64,000 nucleotides of DNA from Luteolibacter flavescens (lineage in GTDB: Bacteria; Verrucomicrobiota; Verrucomicrobiia; Verrucomicrobiales; Akkermansiaceae), in the NCBI RefSeq assembly GCF_025950085.1, contig NZ_JAPDDS010000006.1, positions 62,001 through 126,000 on the forward strand, written 5' to 3'. The translations under genes were made by a program, and so were the position numbers. Below the pieces are notes generated by a model. That model was not told the origin of the DNA and made no database searches. It was given only the letters and a program-made list of their open reading frames with translations. Shown one piece after another: positions 45,001-54,874 of this stretch (its first letter is position 1; every line of letters starts with the position of its first letter).

Positions 45001-48000
45001 CCTTGATCGCCTTCACCCGGTCCATCCACTGGGCGAGCATCGACTCCTTCTGCGCCTTGGTCTTGCCCTTCATCGCCTTCCGCGTGGCGGCGTCCGGCGT
45101 GGTGAGGACTTCCGCGAGAAACTGCGCATGGCGCTCCGCGGGCCGCATGTGTGGGTCGAAGCGCATGGCCAGCGCGCGGGCGGTCTCCGTGCCGATGTCG
45201 CGGTAGCTGTAGGCCAGCATCGCGAGCTTCACCTGCTGGGCCTTCGTCTTCGCCCCGCCGTCGATCATTTCGCGACCGAGGATGATCTTCGCTGCGGCGA
45301 CCTCGTAGTCCGCGAGCTGCCTCTCGTCGGCACCGGCGGAGAGGATCGAATCGTAGGTGCCCTGATAGTCCGCGGACAGCATCTCCTCCGCCTTGGCGAT
45401 CACCTCTGCGCGGCCGCGCACGCCAGGCACGTCCGAATCGTTGCGCGCCTGGTCGATGGCCGCCATGGCAGGCTGCGCACCATACCCGAGATCAGGGCGT
45501 CCGCCGTCGATCTTGCCGTCGCGCATCACCGGCTGCAGGCCGTCCGTGCTGGCCGCTTGGGTGGCCACAGCGAGCCGTGCCCGCACGTCGTTCAGCACGC
45601 GGGAGACTCCCAGCTCGCTCAGGCCGAAGCGCTTCATCACCTCGGCCTCGGTCGCACCGTTGCTGATCCGGCGGAACACTTCCCGCTGGAGTGGCGGCAT
45701 CGCTGCCAACGCGGCATCGACCGCAGCCTGTGTGTCCTTTGAAGGTGCAGACAGGAGCGTTACGCCATCGCCTTCCACCTTCTTGACGATCTCCGCGAGC
45801 TGTGCCAGCGTAACGGTGCGCTCCGGATTCGCCAGTATGCTACCGTCTCCACCGGACGGGAACGCGCTGTAAGCGGCCGGGGCGTCTTCTATTTCGAAAG
45901 TCTTCAAGTCGTAGAAGCGGCTCCATGGGCCGGTGCTGTCGCCCTCCCGCGGTTCGACGGTGATCCGCACGAGCAACGGCTTCCCGCCCAGTTCTGCCAC
46001 GGAGTGCATCGTGACCATGCCATCGCGACCGACCGATACGATGCGCGCCTGCTCGATCAGTTCCGGCAGCGCGGCAATCACGCGCATCCGCTCCGGCTTG
46101 CGGTTCTGCTGCGCCGTGTGGCCGAGGCCGTAGCGGGTGACTCCCACGTCTTGGCCGAGGACCGGCGAAGGGAAGTTCCCGCGGAGGTTTGTCCGCGCCC
46201 ATTCTGCGATGTCGCGGGAGGACGCGCGCTCGTCCGGGAATCCCTCGGGCAGCGTGACTTCCACGATCTTGGCCGGTGCCTGATTCGCAGGGGAGGAGAA
46301 GAGACGGATCTCACCTCCAGCGGCTTCTTCCGAGCGAATGGTCGCGAAGAGATCGTCGAACGCTCCTTCGATCGGTGCCATCTCCTCATCCAGGTGGTAG
46401 GGATAGCGACCGGGATCCCGGACGAACTCGCTCACCGGTGTCACATTGGCCAGATAGTCATTGTGGAAGCCGTCCCGCATCATCCGGCTGATCACGTAGT
46501 TCTCGAACGATCGAGCGGCGATTTCGATGATCCGGCTCCAGTAGCCATCGGACTTCCCCTTGTCGATTTTGGCGGCACGCTTAGCCATCGGGGAGGCATT
46601 GAGGGTGGAAACGAGGTTCAAGAAGCCTTTCTCCACTTCTGGTCGGACACCGGGGACGGCCTCCCAATCTTCCGCGACGTTGTAGAGGAATTTCCCGTCC
46701 CTCCGCACATTCTGCAGACGGTTGAGGTTTTCTTTGGTCTGCACTTCGCCGGTCAGCTTGTGCCGCATCATTCCTTCGGGCTGAAAGGTGATGAAGCTTC
46801 CGCCGTGGGGGTCGTTCCTCGAAATGGGGCGCTTGCGCTGAAAGTAGTGATCGAGAGCGTGAAACCATTCATGCGCGAGCGTGCCGGCTCCGCGGGTCTT
46901 GGTGAGGTTGATGACAAGATTCCCGGGCTCGTAGTGAGCCGATGCTTTGCCAGAGCCCCGAGATCCGAAGGCAAGGCCAAGCTGCCCTTCCAGCGAGACA
47001 CCGCGGGATGGAATGCCGATGATCACCGCCAGGTCGTGCAGCGCATCGAATGCCTCATTGAGCATCCCTTGGCGCTCCTTGGCATTCGCTCCCTGCGAGA
47101 CCCAGTTTCCGAATTCCACGCCCCGGAAGCCAAAAGCGGTCTGGAACATTTCCGGACTTGCGTCCTTGCCACTTCTCCTCGACGTCCCAGTGCGAGGCCG
47201 GTTGGCTCGAGTTCGAAGGTCGTCCTCCTTCACGTTGTCGGACTCCTTCACCTGATTCCAGGCTTCAGCGAGCTCGGCAGCATTCTTGCGGATGAAGGCA
47301 AACGCCTCCTCCGAGGTGCTGAAAGTCTTCAGCTTCCGATACAGTGGGTCGCCCTTCTTGTTGATGTAGAACTCCCCGATCCCTGACCGCGGTCCGCGGA
47401 CCTGGAACTCCATCTTCTTCGCCGCCGGCTTCTGCCCCAACTTGTCCCGGATCTGATCAGCGAGAGCCTCAAGATTTGGGGCCCTGACGGTTTGGCCGTC
47501 AAAGCTGGCGGTGGTAAATGGGGCTGGCACTTTCTCGCCCGTGCCCCGGTCGTAGCTGTATGCGTCCGGATAGTCGGCCACGTTCGAGACGCGCCCCCAC
47601 TGTTCCCGGGGAAGCATGCCCAGCAAGTCCACGGTATCCGCAAACTTATGCAGACCGATCGAGCTTCGGTCGTTGCGAATAGCCGTGATCAGCTCCTCGG
47701 GTCCGAGATCCTGGGCCCGTGAGAAGAGCTGCCGGGCCTGCTTCACGGTTTCAACCCACCGGCGAAGCTTCCAGTCATTGCGCGGCTTGGCAGGGATGAG
47801 ATCGCGGGCCGCATGCGCCACGGCAGCAGCTTTTTCGTCGGTGATCGCATCGAGCGCTGACTTCGGCCAGATCTCCGAGAGCGATTTGCCGCTGATCTCG
47901 TCGTCTCTGATTTCAGGAAGCGAGGTTCTCGGCTGGTCCTTCCGCGCTCCCTGCATCTTCACACCGAAGTCGCCAAGTTCTCCTGCCTTGAGGGAAGGTG

Positions 48001-51000
48001 ATACAGCGGACGGCGTTGCACCGGCAGACCTCGTCGCGGCACTCGGCATTTCGAGAACCAGTGGAAGCAGCTGGCGGATCGGAGCCATGAGTCGAATGAC
48101 TGCCATCGGTTCAGCAGGTGCTTTCGAAAGGCTGGCCATCCACTGATGGTGCCCGTCGACCACATGGCCATCCGACGAGACGAGAATTGAGCGGTTGCCA
48201 CCCTCATACTCCCGAGCCTTCCGGACCTTGGCCGGTGAGTATTCGGCCTGCGTCGGTCGAAGGGTGCCTGGCAGCACGTCCTCTGTCGCATAGGCGACGC
48301 CGCGGGCTCGAAGGAACTGCACGAGAGCGGACCTATCCTCCGCCCGGATCTGCGGCATCTCCGCTCGAGGAATGCCAAGTGTCCCCGAGCGAGGGCCGTA
48401 GGCGGTCCACGTTTCATCGATCTTCGGTCCCTGCAGTTGAGCTGCGGGGATGATGTCCGGAGTGGTAGGCTTGGGAGTCGAGGGCGAAGCCTCAAACGAA
48501 AATCCGAGCTGCTGCCTGGTGCCCAACTCCCCGGACGCCCCGAAATCGAACATCCCTTGGCCAATCGAAGTGGACGAGAAGAGGATGTCGTCATCCTCCT
48601 CGACCGTGAAAGCCGCACGTTCTTCCGGCTCCGGCATCGCCGCCCGCGCTGCTTCTGCCGCAGCGATCTCCGCATCAGTCCATTCCCGGTTCGGATCGAG
48701 CGAAGTTCCCGCCGCACGCTGCCCGGTGGCCACCTGATTCAGCTCCGTCCCGATCATCGCCCAGAGGTCTGACGCGGTGGAACCTTCCTCGACCATCGAC
48801 GCCATCACGTCCGGTGCCACACCCTCGCCGGACTTGGCCATCAGGAGCGACAGGATCTCGCGCGCCACGCGGCCGTTGCCCGCATTCTCGAACTGGTTCT
48901 GGAAGACCGCATCGTCGTGCTCCGCGGTGTTGCGGAGGACAGCCATTTCCCGCTCGGTGAGCTTCTCGCCGGCGCGCTTCCTTGCCAGCACCAGCGAGAT
49001 GACGTTCGGACGTGGCGCGATCTTCCCGTTGGCGAACACCGCGGAGAGGGTGGGAAACTCGCCGGAGTTCAGGATTTCCCGGGCTCGGACGCCCGCCGGT
49101 TGGTCCGGCTGCCGCTTTGGCGGGAAGCGCTCATCGAGCCAGCCGCGGATTGCCTGGTCGAAGTAGGGGCGGCGCTGATCCGGTGGCAGCGTCTCAAGCA
49201 CCGCGTCGAGATCCTCCGTGGCAAGCTCGAGGTCGCGGCGAAGGTTCTTCGTGAGTCGCTTGTCGGCGGCTGCCGCATCCCGGATGGCCAGGCCGATCAC
49301 GCGCATCGGGGCGTTCTCGTCCTGTGCTGGTGCGGGTGCTCCGTTACTTTCGGCTTGGACCGCTCCGTTACTTTGGTCCGCTGCTCCGTCAGTATGCTTG
49401 CCCTGATACTCGGTGAGGATGCCCTCGATGGCGTCGATGGCCTGCCTCACGCGCGGCGGGACATCACCCTTGGCCACGAGATCGCGCAGGAAGTTCAGCG
49501 CGCTGCGCAGGAGCTGGATGAGCTGCTGCGGCATGTCTTTCGTGAAGGCGCGCGTAAGCTCGGTCACGCGGCCGTCCACGCGTTGCTGGACAAGCATGCG
49601 GACGGTCTCAGCCGCCTGCTGCCAGGTCTCCAGCCTAGCGAAGCTCTCCTGCCCGTAGGTCGCGGCTGCCGCACGTTGCTGCATCGCGGTGAACTCATCC
49701 CATAACAGCGCATACGATTCCTTGAAGGACTCCCCGGCGCGCTGAGCTGCCTCGAGCTGCGCGAGGTGGACGATCTCCTCACCGAGAACAGCATCGAGCC
49801 GTGCCTCCTGCTGCTCGGTGCCGTCGAATGCCGCGAGGTCTTCGCGGGTATCCGCAAGGTTGATGACGACGCGCCCTTCCAGCATGTAGGCTCCGCCGGA
49901 GCCGATCCGCTCGCCGGTGGCGTCGACGGTGAAGCGGCCCTTGAGGGCGGGAAACTTCGCTTCGGCCCGGGCGACCGCGGCGCGGACCGGCTCCGCTACC
50001 GGCGATTCCGGTGATGAAGGGGATTGCTGAGGTAATTCGGCAGCGGAAATCGCGTGATCTGGCAACGATTCGGGCGCTGCACCGGGGGATTCCGAGGTAC
50101 TTTCGCCTGCTGCCCGCGCCATCGACGGGCTGACCGTCCGACCGGCGGCGCGTGCTTGACCCACCACCGCGGGGACGTCCGGAAGCGACGGATCGGCCGC
50201 CCGCAGCGTCTCGTATTCCGCGGTGTCCATTCCGGCATAGTTCGGCTGGGCGGGAGGGGCAGACGCTGCCGTCTCCACGCCGTTCTGCCGCAGATACTCC
50301 GCGCGCTCCGCAGGGCTGAAGTTTGGATTCGGCGGCAGCACACCGCGGTCTGCGAGAAGCTTGTCCTCCGCCTGTCGCCGTGCCGTCTCAGGATCTACCG
50401 CCTGTCCTTGCGGCTGCGGCGCTCCGGCGACTGGTCCGGGTCCTCCGGCGGCCGTTTGTCCCGCGGGCGGCTGGGCTTGTGGAGCTTCTTGAGCCGGTTG
50501 CGGTCCGGTTGGTCCTTGCGTGTTCTGCTCATTGGTCGGAGAGGTGGGTTCGGGTTGGGTGAGGGGAGAGGAATCGACGAGGGCGCGGCTCTCGTCGGTC
50601 TGGACGAGGCCACCGACGAGCGGCTGGTCGGCGAGAAGTTCGGCTCGGCCCTCCGCGGTGAAGACCGTCTGGCCGTTCACGTCGGCGAAGTAGGGCATGC
50701 CATCGCGCGTCTGGAGGCCGGTGATCGCCCTGCGCTCGGCACCGGTGAGGAGGTCCGTGCGTCCCGTGGCCACCTTCACGAGTCCGAGCGTGCGGGCCTT
50801 CGTCGGGGCATCCATCGCCTTCGTGGACTGCGCGGCCTCGACCACGCCGCCGACGTAGTTCGTCAACGCAGCCGAAGTATCCTCTGCCCGGACAGTTGCG
50901 CGGGAGAACTTCGAGGCGGCGTTCTCTCGCCATGCAGCGCCGACTTCCGCAGCAGTGCCATTGTCGCTGGGCACACCGCGGGCCGGGACGGGCTTAGCAT

Positions 51001-54000
51001 TCGCGAGCTCTTCCGCGGCTGCGACCAGATCCTGCACCGCGACGGCATGCTCGTCGGCGAGCTGCTTGTGGGTGACCGGGTCGACCATCGAGAGGGCGGA
51101 CTCGGCCTCCTGCGGTGTCATCGGCGCGAAGCCGGGCGTGTCGGCGTTCGTGCGGTTGTACCAGTCGGTGAACTGCTTCGTGGCCTTCGCCTTCTCGTAG
51201 CGCTGGCGGTAGGTCCCGTGCGCACCGCCGATCGCTCCGGTGAGCGGACCGAGGAAGATCGCGCCGACGAAGCCGGCAGCCACCTGCTCCTTGAAGCTTT
51301 CCTCGGTCACATTGGGATCCGCCAGAGCAGCCACGCCTTCCTCGATGCCTTCACCGATGCCCTCGACGGTCTGCACCTTGGCCACGTCGACCGCCTTGTT
51401 CGCGAATCGCTTCGCCTTGCTCGCTGGATTGGCCAGCGTGTCGCTGAACTTCAGCGTACCGGCGAAATCATCCCTCAGTCCAGCCACCGCACCGCGGAGC
51501 CGGGAGAGTCGAGTGCTCGCCGCGGCTGCTTCCGCACCTTCCAGAGTGGCCCGCGCACCGGTGGAGAGCAGCTTGCCCGTGCCCGCGGTGAGAGCGGTGC
51601 TCAGAAGCTCGATGCCCATTTCCTGAGGCGGTGCCATCACGCCTGCGGAGAAGGCACTGGCGAAGCGTCCTTGGCCCTCCGTGAGGGCTGCCATGGTTTC
51701 CTCTGCCTGCCGGTGGCCCTTGTCCATGCGCAGGCGGCGGCGGAAGGACTCCCAGAGTTCCGGATCACCGGTCTCAGCGAAGCCGATCAGCGCGGAGCCG
51801 AGGGATTGATCGCCCAAGACATCGAAGTCCGAGCGCTCAACTGCCCAACCGTCTTCCAGATTCAGGCCATGGAGATCGAAGGCGCGATCTCCCACGGCCT
51901 GAGACGCAGCAAAAATCTGCTCGCGGAAGTCAGCGTCAGGCACCTCGTGCCGATTCTCGATCAGCAACCTGAGCTTCGCCTCAGCCGCACCGAGGGCATT
52001 GTTCCGTGCCTTTCCCTCATCCGTGAGGTGCTTCGTGTAGTTCTGGACGAGACCGCGGTTGAAGTTCGCACCTGCGCGGCCAATCACGGCTCGCTGAGCC
52101 TTGGCACCTTCTGCCATGTCATCTGAGACCACACCTCCGACAGTGAAGACGGCTTGGCCTGCAAGCCCCGAGAACATCCCCAGCATCGAGCCCGCGGCAT
52201 CCACGACGATACCGCCGGTGTCCTTCATCAGCCCTTTGGCGATGTCCCCGCCGGTCTTCTCCGGCAGTCCCACGCCGCGTGCCGCCTTCTGCATGGCGAA
52301 CGTGACGCCGGGTTTGTGGCGGTTGTTGGAATACCACTCGGACACGAACTGCCCTTGGATGCGCTGCAACGTGTCGTGGTCCTTCTTCGCATTGGCCTTC
52401 TGCCACTCGTATTTCATTCGCGGCTCCTGCCCGCCAAGCCATGAGTTGAAGGTCTCCGGCGACTTCGGATCGCTCGCCTTGAGCGTGTCGTCGTAGAGAC
52501 GATTCATCAGCGTCTCCGCGTGGCCGATGGAGAGGCTCCCGTCCTTCGTCTTTCGCAAGATGTCAGCGTGGCTCGCGCCCATCGCCTTGAGCACGTCGTT
52601 CGGGTCCGGCTGTGGCAGGCTGCTCTGTCCCTCTGCCAGCGGACCTTGTGTGGGCTGACTGATGACCTGCATCACCTGAGCCATCCATTGCGCTTCCTCC
52701 TGTGGAGACTTTCGCTCGCGGAGGTTGTCAGCCACGTAGGTCTGAAGTCCGCCGGGCTGGCCCGAAGTGGAAACCGCAGCCAGCACGTCCGCAGGCGATG
52801 TGGTCTGAAGCACGAGTGTGGGGACACCGGAACTGGCGTCGATCTTCCCGACCGCCTCGCGGCCGCGGTAGATGTAGGTCTGGCCTGCCCGCTTGCCTTC
52901 GAGGGTGAGGTTGTCACCGGCAATCGATCCAAGCGCCTGGCGAAGTTCGTTCTCGCTGCCCGGCGGCACAGGGCGCGGCGTGACGATCTCCTCGTTGGCG
53001 ACCGCCGCCGCAGCCATGGCGGGCCCGCCGAGGAGGCCGGTTTCCATCTCTGCAAGCTCGCGGGCGATGCCACCGTCATCCGCGGGCAGCCCGAGCTCGA
53101 TGCGCCGCTCCCGTTCCTTGAGCCGCACCCGTTGCTCCTTGATCTCGCGCTCGACGCGCTCGTGGTTTCCGGAGGTCTCGACATGCTTGGTGTATTCGGC
53201 CTGGGCGCGGCGGAACTCCTGTTCGGATTCGTAGCGCTCCTTCTGAAAGGCGATGAACTCATCGCCCTTCTCATGATCGGCCAGCGGCTGCCAGTTTCCG
53301 TAGGTGTCGTAGCGGCCCATCCGGGCAGCGCCACCCGACTTCCGGTGCGCTGTAGACTCTGGCTCGCGGACATACTTGCCAGCCAGCGCGTCCTTGCGCC
53401 CCTTCGCCGCTTTGTAGTCCGCGGCGATGCGGTCCCACTTCGGCTTGAAGGCAGCGTTCGCCTGACGGAAGGCATGCTCGCGGCCGTCGAGGTTCTGCTG
53501 CTCCTTCTGGATCTTCAGCAGCTCCGCCGCCTTCGGATCGGTCCCGACCACGCGGCGCTGCGGGCGACCGAAGGCATCGGGCACCTCGACGTAGCGCTCC
53601 GCGGTCTTTTCGTCGGTCTTCTCCGGCAGCGGCTCGGTGACCTCAGTGCCGCGGTCATCGCGGAAGGTCTGCTGCCACACGGGCTTTGTCTCCGCCTTGG
53701 TCGGCAGCACCCCGGACGCGCCGGCATCGGGCACCAGCGGGTTCGACGTCGGGGTGAGCGTGGTCTCTGCCAACTGCACCGGCGCACCCACGGCACCCGG
53801 CTTGTAGACCGGTGACCCGTCGTCGTGGCGCTTGATCGAGCGCTCTCCTGTCTCGATGTCCGTGGTGGTAACCATACCGGCCGCCGCACCCATACGGACG
53901 TTGCGCGCTCGCTCCTCGCGCTGTGTCTTCTCGAGATCCCTCTGTTGCTTGGCGGATTCTGCAGCCTGCGCCTTTGCCTGCGCCTCCGCATCGCGTTGGG

Positions 54001-54196
54001 CCAGGATGGACGTCTTCTGATTCTGCCGGTGCTGCCGCTCGACGAGGTCTTGCCCGATGCGCTGGGCTACGGGATCACCCGATGAGCGGGCGAGGGTCTG
54101 AGCACGGGGATTGACGCCAGCTTGGCCGACCGATGCTTTCTGGAGGTAGCTCTGGACCTCCTCCTCGGCAGGGGAGAGGCGGGTGTTGTTTGCCAT
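42056..54196 (-). CDS. Giant polyvalent protein, probable ejected virion protein
   Basis: A 4046-residue protein. The N-terminal ~400 residues are charged coiled coil (AAESAKQQRDLEKTQREERA). A Pro/Gln-rich linker is around 1210-1270. A degenerate zincin-like segment (GEEIVHLAQ) is near 1474. A ParB-like motif (VVDGHHQWMA) lies near 2011. A metallopeptidase-like LPD1-type domain has HEWFHALDHY near 2443. Two sigma-region-4-like HTH segments are at about 2826-2870 and 3099-3165. The C-terminal part (3370-3770; RSSILTGPQTHIVNVGSNFL) resembles the LPD38-type end of polyvalent proteins. Such proteins are packaged and ejected with phage DNA. The late motif is 31 bases upstream. Confidence 0.85.
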   Translation of the reverse strand: MANNTRLSPAEEEVQSYLQKASVGQAGVNPRAQTLARSSGDPVAQRIGQDLVERQHRQNQKTSILAQRDAEAQAKAQAAESAKQQRDLEKTQREERARNVRMGAAAGMVTTTDIETGERSIKRHDDGSPVYKPGAVGAPVQLAETTLTPTSNPLVPDAGASGVLPTKAETKPVWQQTFRDDRGTEVTEPLPEKTDEKTAERYVEVPDAFGRPQRRVVGTDPKAAELLKIQKEQQNLDGREHAFRQANAAFKPKWDRIAADYKAAKGRKDALAGKYVREPESTAHRKSGGAARMGRYDTYGNWQPLADHEKGDEFIAFQKERYESEQEFRRAQAEYTKHVETSGNHERVEREIKEQRVRLKERERRIELGLPADDGGIARELAEMETGLLGGPAMAAAAVANEEIVTPRPVPPGSENELRQALGSIAGDNLTLEGKRAGQTYIYRGREAVGKIDASSGVPTLVLQTTSPADVLAAVSTSGQPGGLQTYVADNLRERKSPQEEAQWMAQVMQVISQPTQGPLAEGQSSLPQPDPNDVLKAMGASHADILRKTKDGSLSIGHAETLMNRLYDDTLKASDPKSPETFNSWLGGQEPRMKYEWQKANAKKDHDTLQRIQGQFVSEWYSNNRHKPGVTFAMQKAARGVGLPEKTGGDIAKGLMKDTGGIVVDAAGSMLGMFSGLAGQAVFTVGGVVSDDMAEGAKAQRAVIGRAGANFNRGLVQNYTKHLTDEGKARNNALGAAEAKLRLLIENRHEVPDADFREQIFAASQAVGDRAFDLHGLNLEDGWAVERSDFDVLGDQSLGSALIGFAETGDPELWESFRRRLRMDKGHRQAEETMAALTEGQGRFASAFSAGVMAPPQEMGIELLSTALTAGTGKLLSTGARATLEGAEAAAASTRLSRLRGAVAGLRDDFAGTLKFSDTLANPASKAKRFANKAVDVAKVQTVEGIGEGIEEGVAALADPNVTEESFKEQVAAGFVGAIFLGPLTGAIGGAHGTYRQRYEKAKATKQFTDWYNRTNADTPGFAPMTPQEAESALSMVDPVTHKQLADEHAVAVQDLVAAAEELANAKPVPARGVPSDNGTAAEVGAAWRENAASKFSRATVRAEDTSAALTNYVGGVVEAAQSTKAMDAPTKARTLGLVKVATGRTDLLTGAERRAITGLQTRDGMPYFADVNGQTVFTAEGRAELLADQPLVGGLVQTDESRALVDSSPLTQPEPTSPTNEQNTQGPTGPQPAQEAPQAQPPAGQTAAGGPGPVAGAPQPQGQAVDPETARRQAEDKLLADRGVLPPNPNFSPAERAEYLRQNGVETAASAPPAQPNYAGMDTAEYETLRAADPSLPDVPAVVGQARAAGRTVSPSMARAAGESTSESPGAAPESLPDHAISAAELPQQSPSSPESPVAEPVRAAVARAEAKFPALKGRFTVDATGERIGSGGAYMLEGRVVINLADTREDLAAFDGTEQQEARLDAVLGEEIVHLAQLEAAQRAGESFKESYALLWDEFTAMQQRAAAATYGQESFARLETWQQAAETVRMLVQQRVDGRVTELTRAFTKDMPQQLIQLLRSALNFLRDLVAKGDVPPRVRQAIDAIEGILTEYQGKHTDGAADQSNGAVQAESNGAPAPAQDENAPMRVIGLAIRDAAAADKRLTKNLRRDLELATEDLDAVLETLPPDQRRPYFDQAIRGWLDERFPPKRQPDQPAGVRAREILNSGEFPTLSAVFANGKIAPRPNVISLVLARKRAGEKLTEREMAVLRNTAEHDDAVFQNQFENAGNGRVAREILSLLMAKSGEGVAPDVMASMVEEGSTASDLWAMIGTELNQVATGQRAAGTSLDPNREWTDAEIAAAEAARAAMPEPEERAAFTVEEDDDILFSSTSIGQGMFDFGASGELGTRQQLGFSFEASPSTPKPTTPDIIPAAQLQGPKIDETWTAYGPRSGTLGIPRAEMPQIRAEDRSALVQFLRARGVAYATEDVLPGTLRPTQAEYSPAKVRKAREYEGGNRSILVSSDGHVVDGHHQWMASLSKAPAEPMAVIRLMAPIRQLLPLVLEMPSAATRSAGATPSAVSPSLKAGELGDFGVKMQGARKDQPRTSLPEIRDDEISGKSLSEIWPKSALDAITDEKAAAVAHAARDLIPAKPRNDWKLRRWVETVKQARQLFSRAQDLGPEELITAIRNDRSSIGLHKFADTVDLLGMLPREQWGRVSNVADYPDAYSYDRGTGEKVPAPFTTASFDGQTVRAPNLEALADQIRDKLGQKPAAKKMEFQVRGPRSGIGEFYINKKGDPLYRKLKTFSTSEEAFAFIRKNAAELAEAWNQVKESDNVKEDDLRTRANRPRTGTSRRSGKDASPEMFQTAFGFRGVEFGNWVSQGANAKERQGMLNEAFDALHDLAVIIGIPSRGVSLEGQLGLAFGSRGSGKASAHYEPGNLVINLTKTRGAGTLAHEWFHALDHYFQRKRPISRNDPHGGSFITFQPEGMMRHKLTGEVQTKENLNRLQNVRRDGKFLYNVAEDWEAVPGVRPEVEKGFLNLVSTLNASPMAKRAAKIDKGKSDGYWSRIIEIAARSFENYVISRMMRDGFHNDYLANVTPVSEFVRDPGRYPYHLDEEMAPIEGAFDDLFATIRSEEAAGGEIRLFSSPANQAPAKIVEVTLPEGFPDERASSRDIAEWARTNLRGNFPSPVLGQDVGVTRYGLGHTAQQNRKPERMRVIAALPELIEQARIVSVGRDGMVTMHSVAELGGKPLLVRITVEPREGDSTGPWSRFYDLKTFEIEDAPAAYSAFPSGGDGSILANPERTVTLAQLAEIVKKVEGDGVTLLSAPSKDTQAAVDAALAAMPPLQREVFRRISNGATEAEVMKRFGLSELGVSRVLNDVRARLAVATQAASTDGLQPVMRDGKIDGGRPDLGYGAQPAMAAIDQARNDSDVPGVRGRAEVIAKAEEMLSADYQGTYDSILSAGADERQLADYEVAAAKIILGREMIDGGAKTKAQQVKLAMLAYSYRDIGTETARALAMRFDPHMRPAERHAQFLAEVLTTPDAATRKAMKGKTKAQKESMLAQWMDRVKAIKEELLAQGIDIDASLAAFRRLQQAQKQTQAESPRAMTVIDEQVKKLTKREKLVVQAIRSGATWDAVSFQTGMDVKDAKKIYRDFYAGINDAMAASAKRYLESALAASGMSNAMRSILDDLGVPHPDDIAADAADQQKRQKEKAVATRRESERKNREKKREQVLGKPVGKPDITLDEWAGRPPATWRTLYETEMKALRPRDRFSFTEWAAKEFPETHREWQAEMNLLPKAERMRIDEWAALPATREKFRKQSELFAEPINETTGPSERKTTIGQGELGLDPELKVDGAYDPANPNPIERELEPWNHGPEIPGGTFDLNDPVAMKEVMNAFAIARGSKLDALMEYWRSSILTGPQTHIVNVGSNFLHVAYDLLPRRGTEALINNLLGLVGQGSDRAATFKEFVPMARQLHKATQLAARNAVRSWKLESRTFDAYARAEALQLDFTGLGAEYIPPALGGKIGKIMRALSFRAMTAADEFFKSLYAQFEVAGQSHRIARIEEKLTGKAYEDRMADLMEPGSKAWLRAIDGAKRVTFQEELDGEGPRLINRLDQVAQLLKQGRSAPYIGRPLTLVLPFIDTPLNIFKQAIQMSPLGSFLIVVDGIRSLRRRVMAAAKDRGLLKSPKHSPEQLRADAEQIYDRLRLIQDLTNQTLGWAALFAMQGLVGGGEEDELPIITGTVPYKTTRRGERDNAYAVMPPMTIRIPGTGVQFSYSRVEPFATMLASSADLLVTINRQGGLKPAVASETVARFKDQVSEKTFLQGLSSLLNAIEDPDRFGERMTSNIVTGFVPNLIRQPLRESDTVVRDQNPRADDGFLYSVAKRVGYSLAPGKAPAKTDVWGREVPSARGEQFGGTAATDLIFRILDPTNATFGTEADPIDRWIFRYNLATADSKERVAIEPISNAITVRFPGNDKSESVGLSAEDQAEANRNAGQLARRMLGDDWETRPLTEEHAERIKDVVSQAQKSERARLRAKVLAERSATLK

Positions 54197-54226
54197 GCTT
54201 CAGCATGGGCTGAAGGCATGGCGGGG

Positions 54227-54240
54227 CGTAACGGGCGCAG
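54227..54240 (-). promoter_or_regulatory. Late motif upstream of the giant gene
   Basis: CTGCGCCCGTTACG on the minus strand, 31 bases before the giant gene ATG. A hairpin CTTCAG / CTGAAG lies in the leader. Confidence 0.7.
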
Positions 54241-54250
54241 GGTTCAACAC

Positions 54251-54457
54251 TCACTCATAGTCGATCCCGTCTGCTGAAGCCTTTTGCTGGACGCGGATAT
54301 ATTGTTGTTCGCCCACCCAACACCAAAGGACACCGTCCCTGTCCGTAACGAAATGATGGTCGCCTTCCTTGTCGACCACTTTGCCAGGACCAAGGCCTCG
54401 AAAATTGGGGATGACGTCGCCGATGAGGTATTGCTTCTGCTCCATTCTCAGATCCAA
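54251..54457 (-). CDS. Small late protein
   Basis: A 68-residue protein with beta character (GKVVDKEGDHHFVTDRDGVL). It sits between two other small/late genes and its stop is just before the giant gene's late motif. No family known. Confidence 0.5.
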   Translation of the reverse strand: MDLRMEQKQYLIGDVIPNFRGLGPGKVVDKEGDHHFVTDRDGVLWCWVGEQQYIRVQQKASADGIDYE

Positions 54458-54529
54458 ATTCTTTCGGAGGCTCTGGTCAATTGGCGCATCCGATCATTGA
54501 AACTGCTCCCACTTCATGCTAGGGACCGC

Positions 54530-54874
54530 TCACCGCGCCGCATCGAACCGCTGGAGCACCTCGTTGATCCGCTCAGGCGTCATCCCGATCTCCTCCACGG
54601 CGTCCGCCTCGATTCGCTTTGAGCTCTCGGGCGCGGCCACGCCTGTGCAGTGGGGAGCCTTCTGGCCCTCATCCTCGATGAAGACAAATTGGTCGGCTTC
54701 CCCGATCTCCTCGCGAAGATGCGCCTCAAGCTCGGACTTGCGCGGATAGCCTTTGGGGAGGCTGATTGAATACTGATAGGACTGCTGGGGATTTTCCACG
54801 ATGCACCGGTAGCCGATCACTGGACGAGCGCAAGCGACCTCAGCATCACCCCCACGAACGCGCCTTCCAGCCAT
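54530..54874 (-). CDS. Small late protein, start uncertain
   Basis: A 114-codon frame whose ATG at 54874 overlaps the large terminase end by 29 bases; a GTG at 54820 is an alternative and begins nearer the conserved-looking part (YRCIVENPQQSYQYSISLPK). No known domain. Confidence 0.5.
   Translation of the reverse strand: MAGRRVRGGDAEVACARPVIGYRCIVENPQQSYQYSISLPKGYPRKSELEAHLREEIGEADQFVFIEDEGQKAPHCTGVAAPESSKRIEADAVEEIGMTPERINEVLQRFDAAR

Noticed and set aside
50054..53815. Long plus-strand frames opposite the giant protein
   Set aside because: Composition (Arg/Leu-rich, no domains) and complete antisense overlap with a supported gene indicate shadows.
42056..54196. The giant protein as an N4-type virion RNA polymerase
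   Set aside because: The size and capsid type suggest N4, but I saw no T7-like polymerase motifs (such as the A and C metal-binding motifs) in the sequence.
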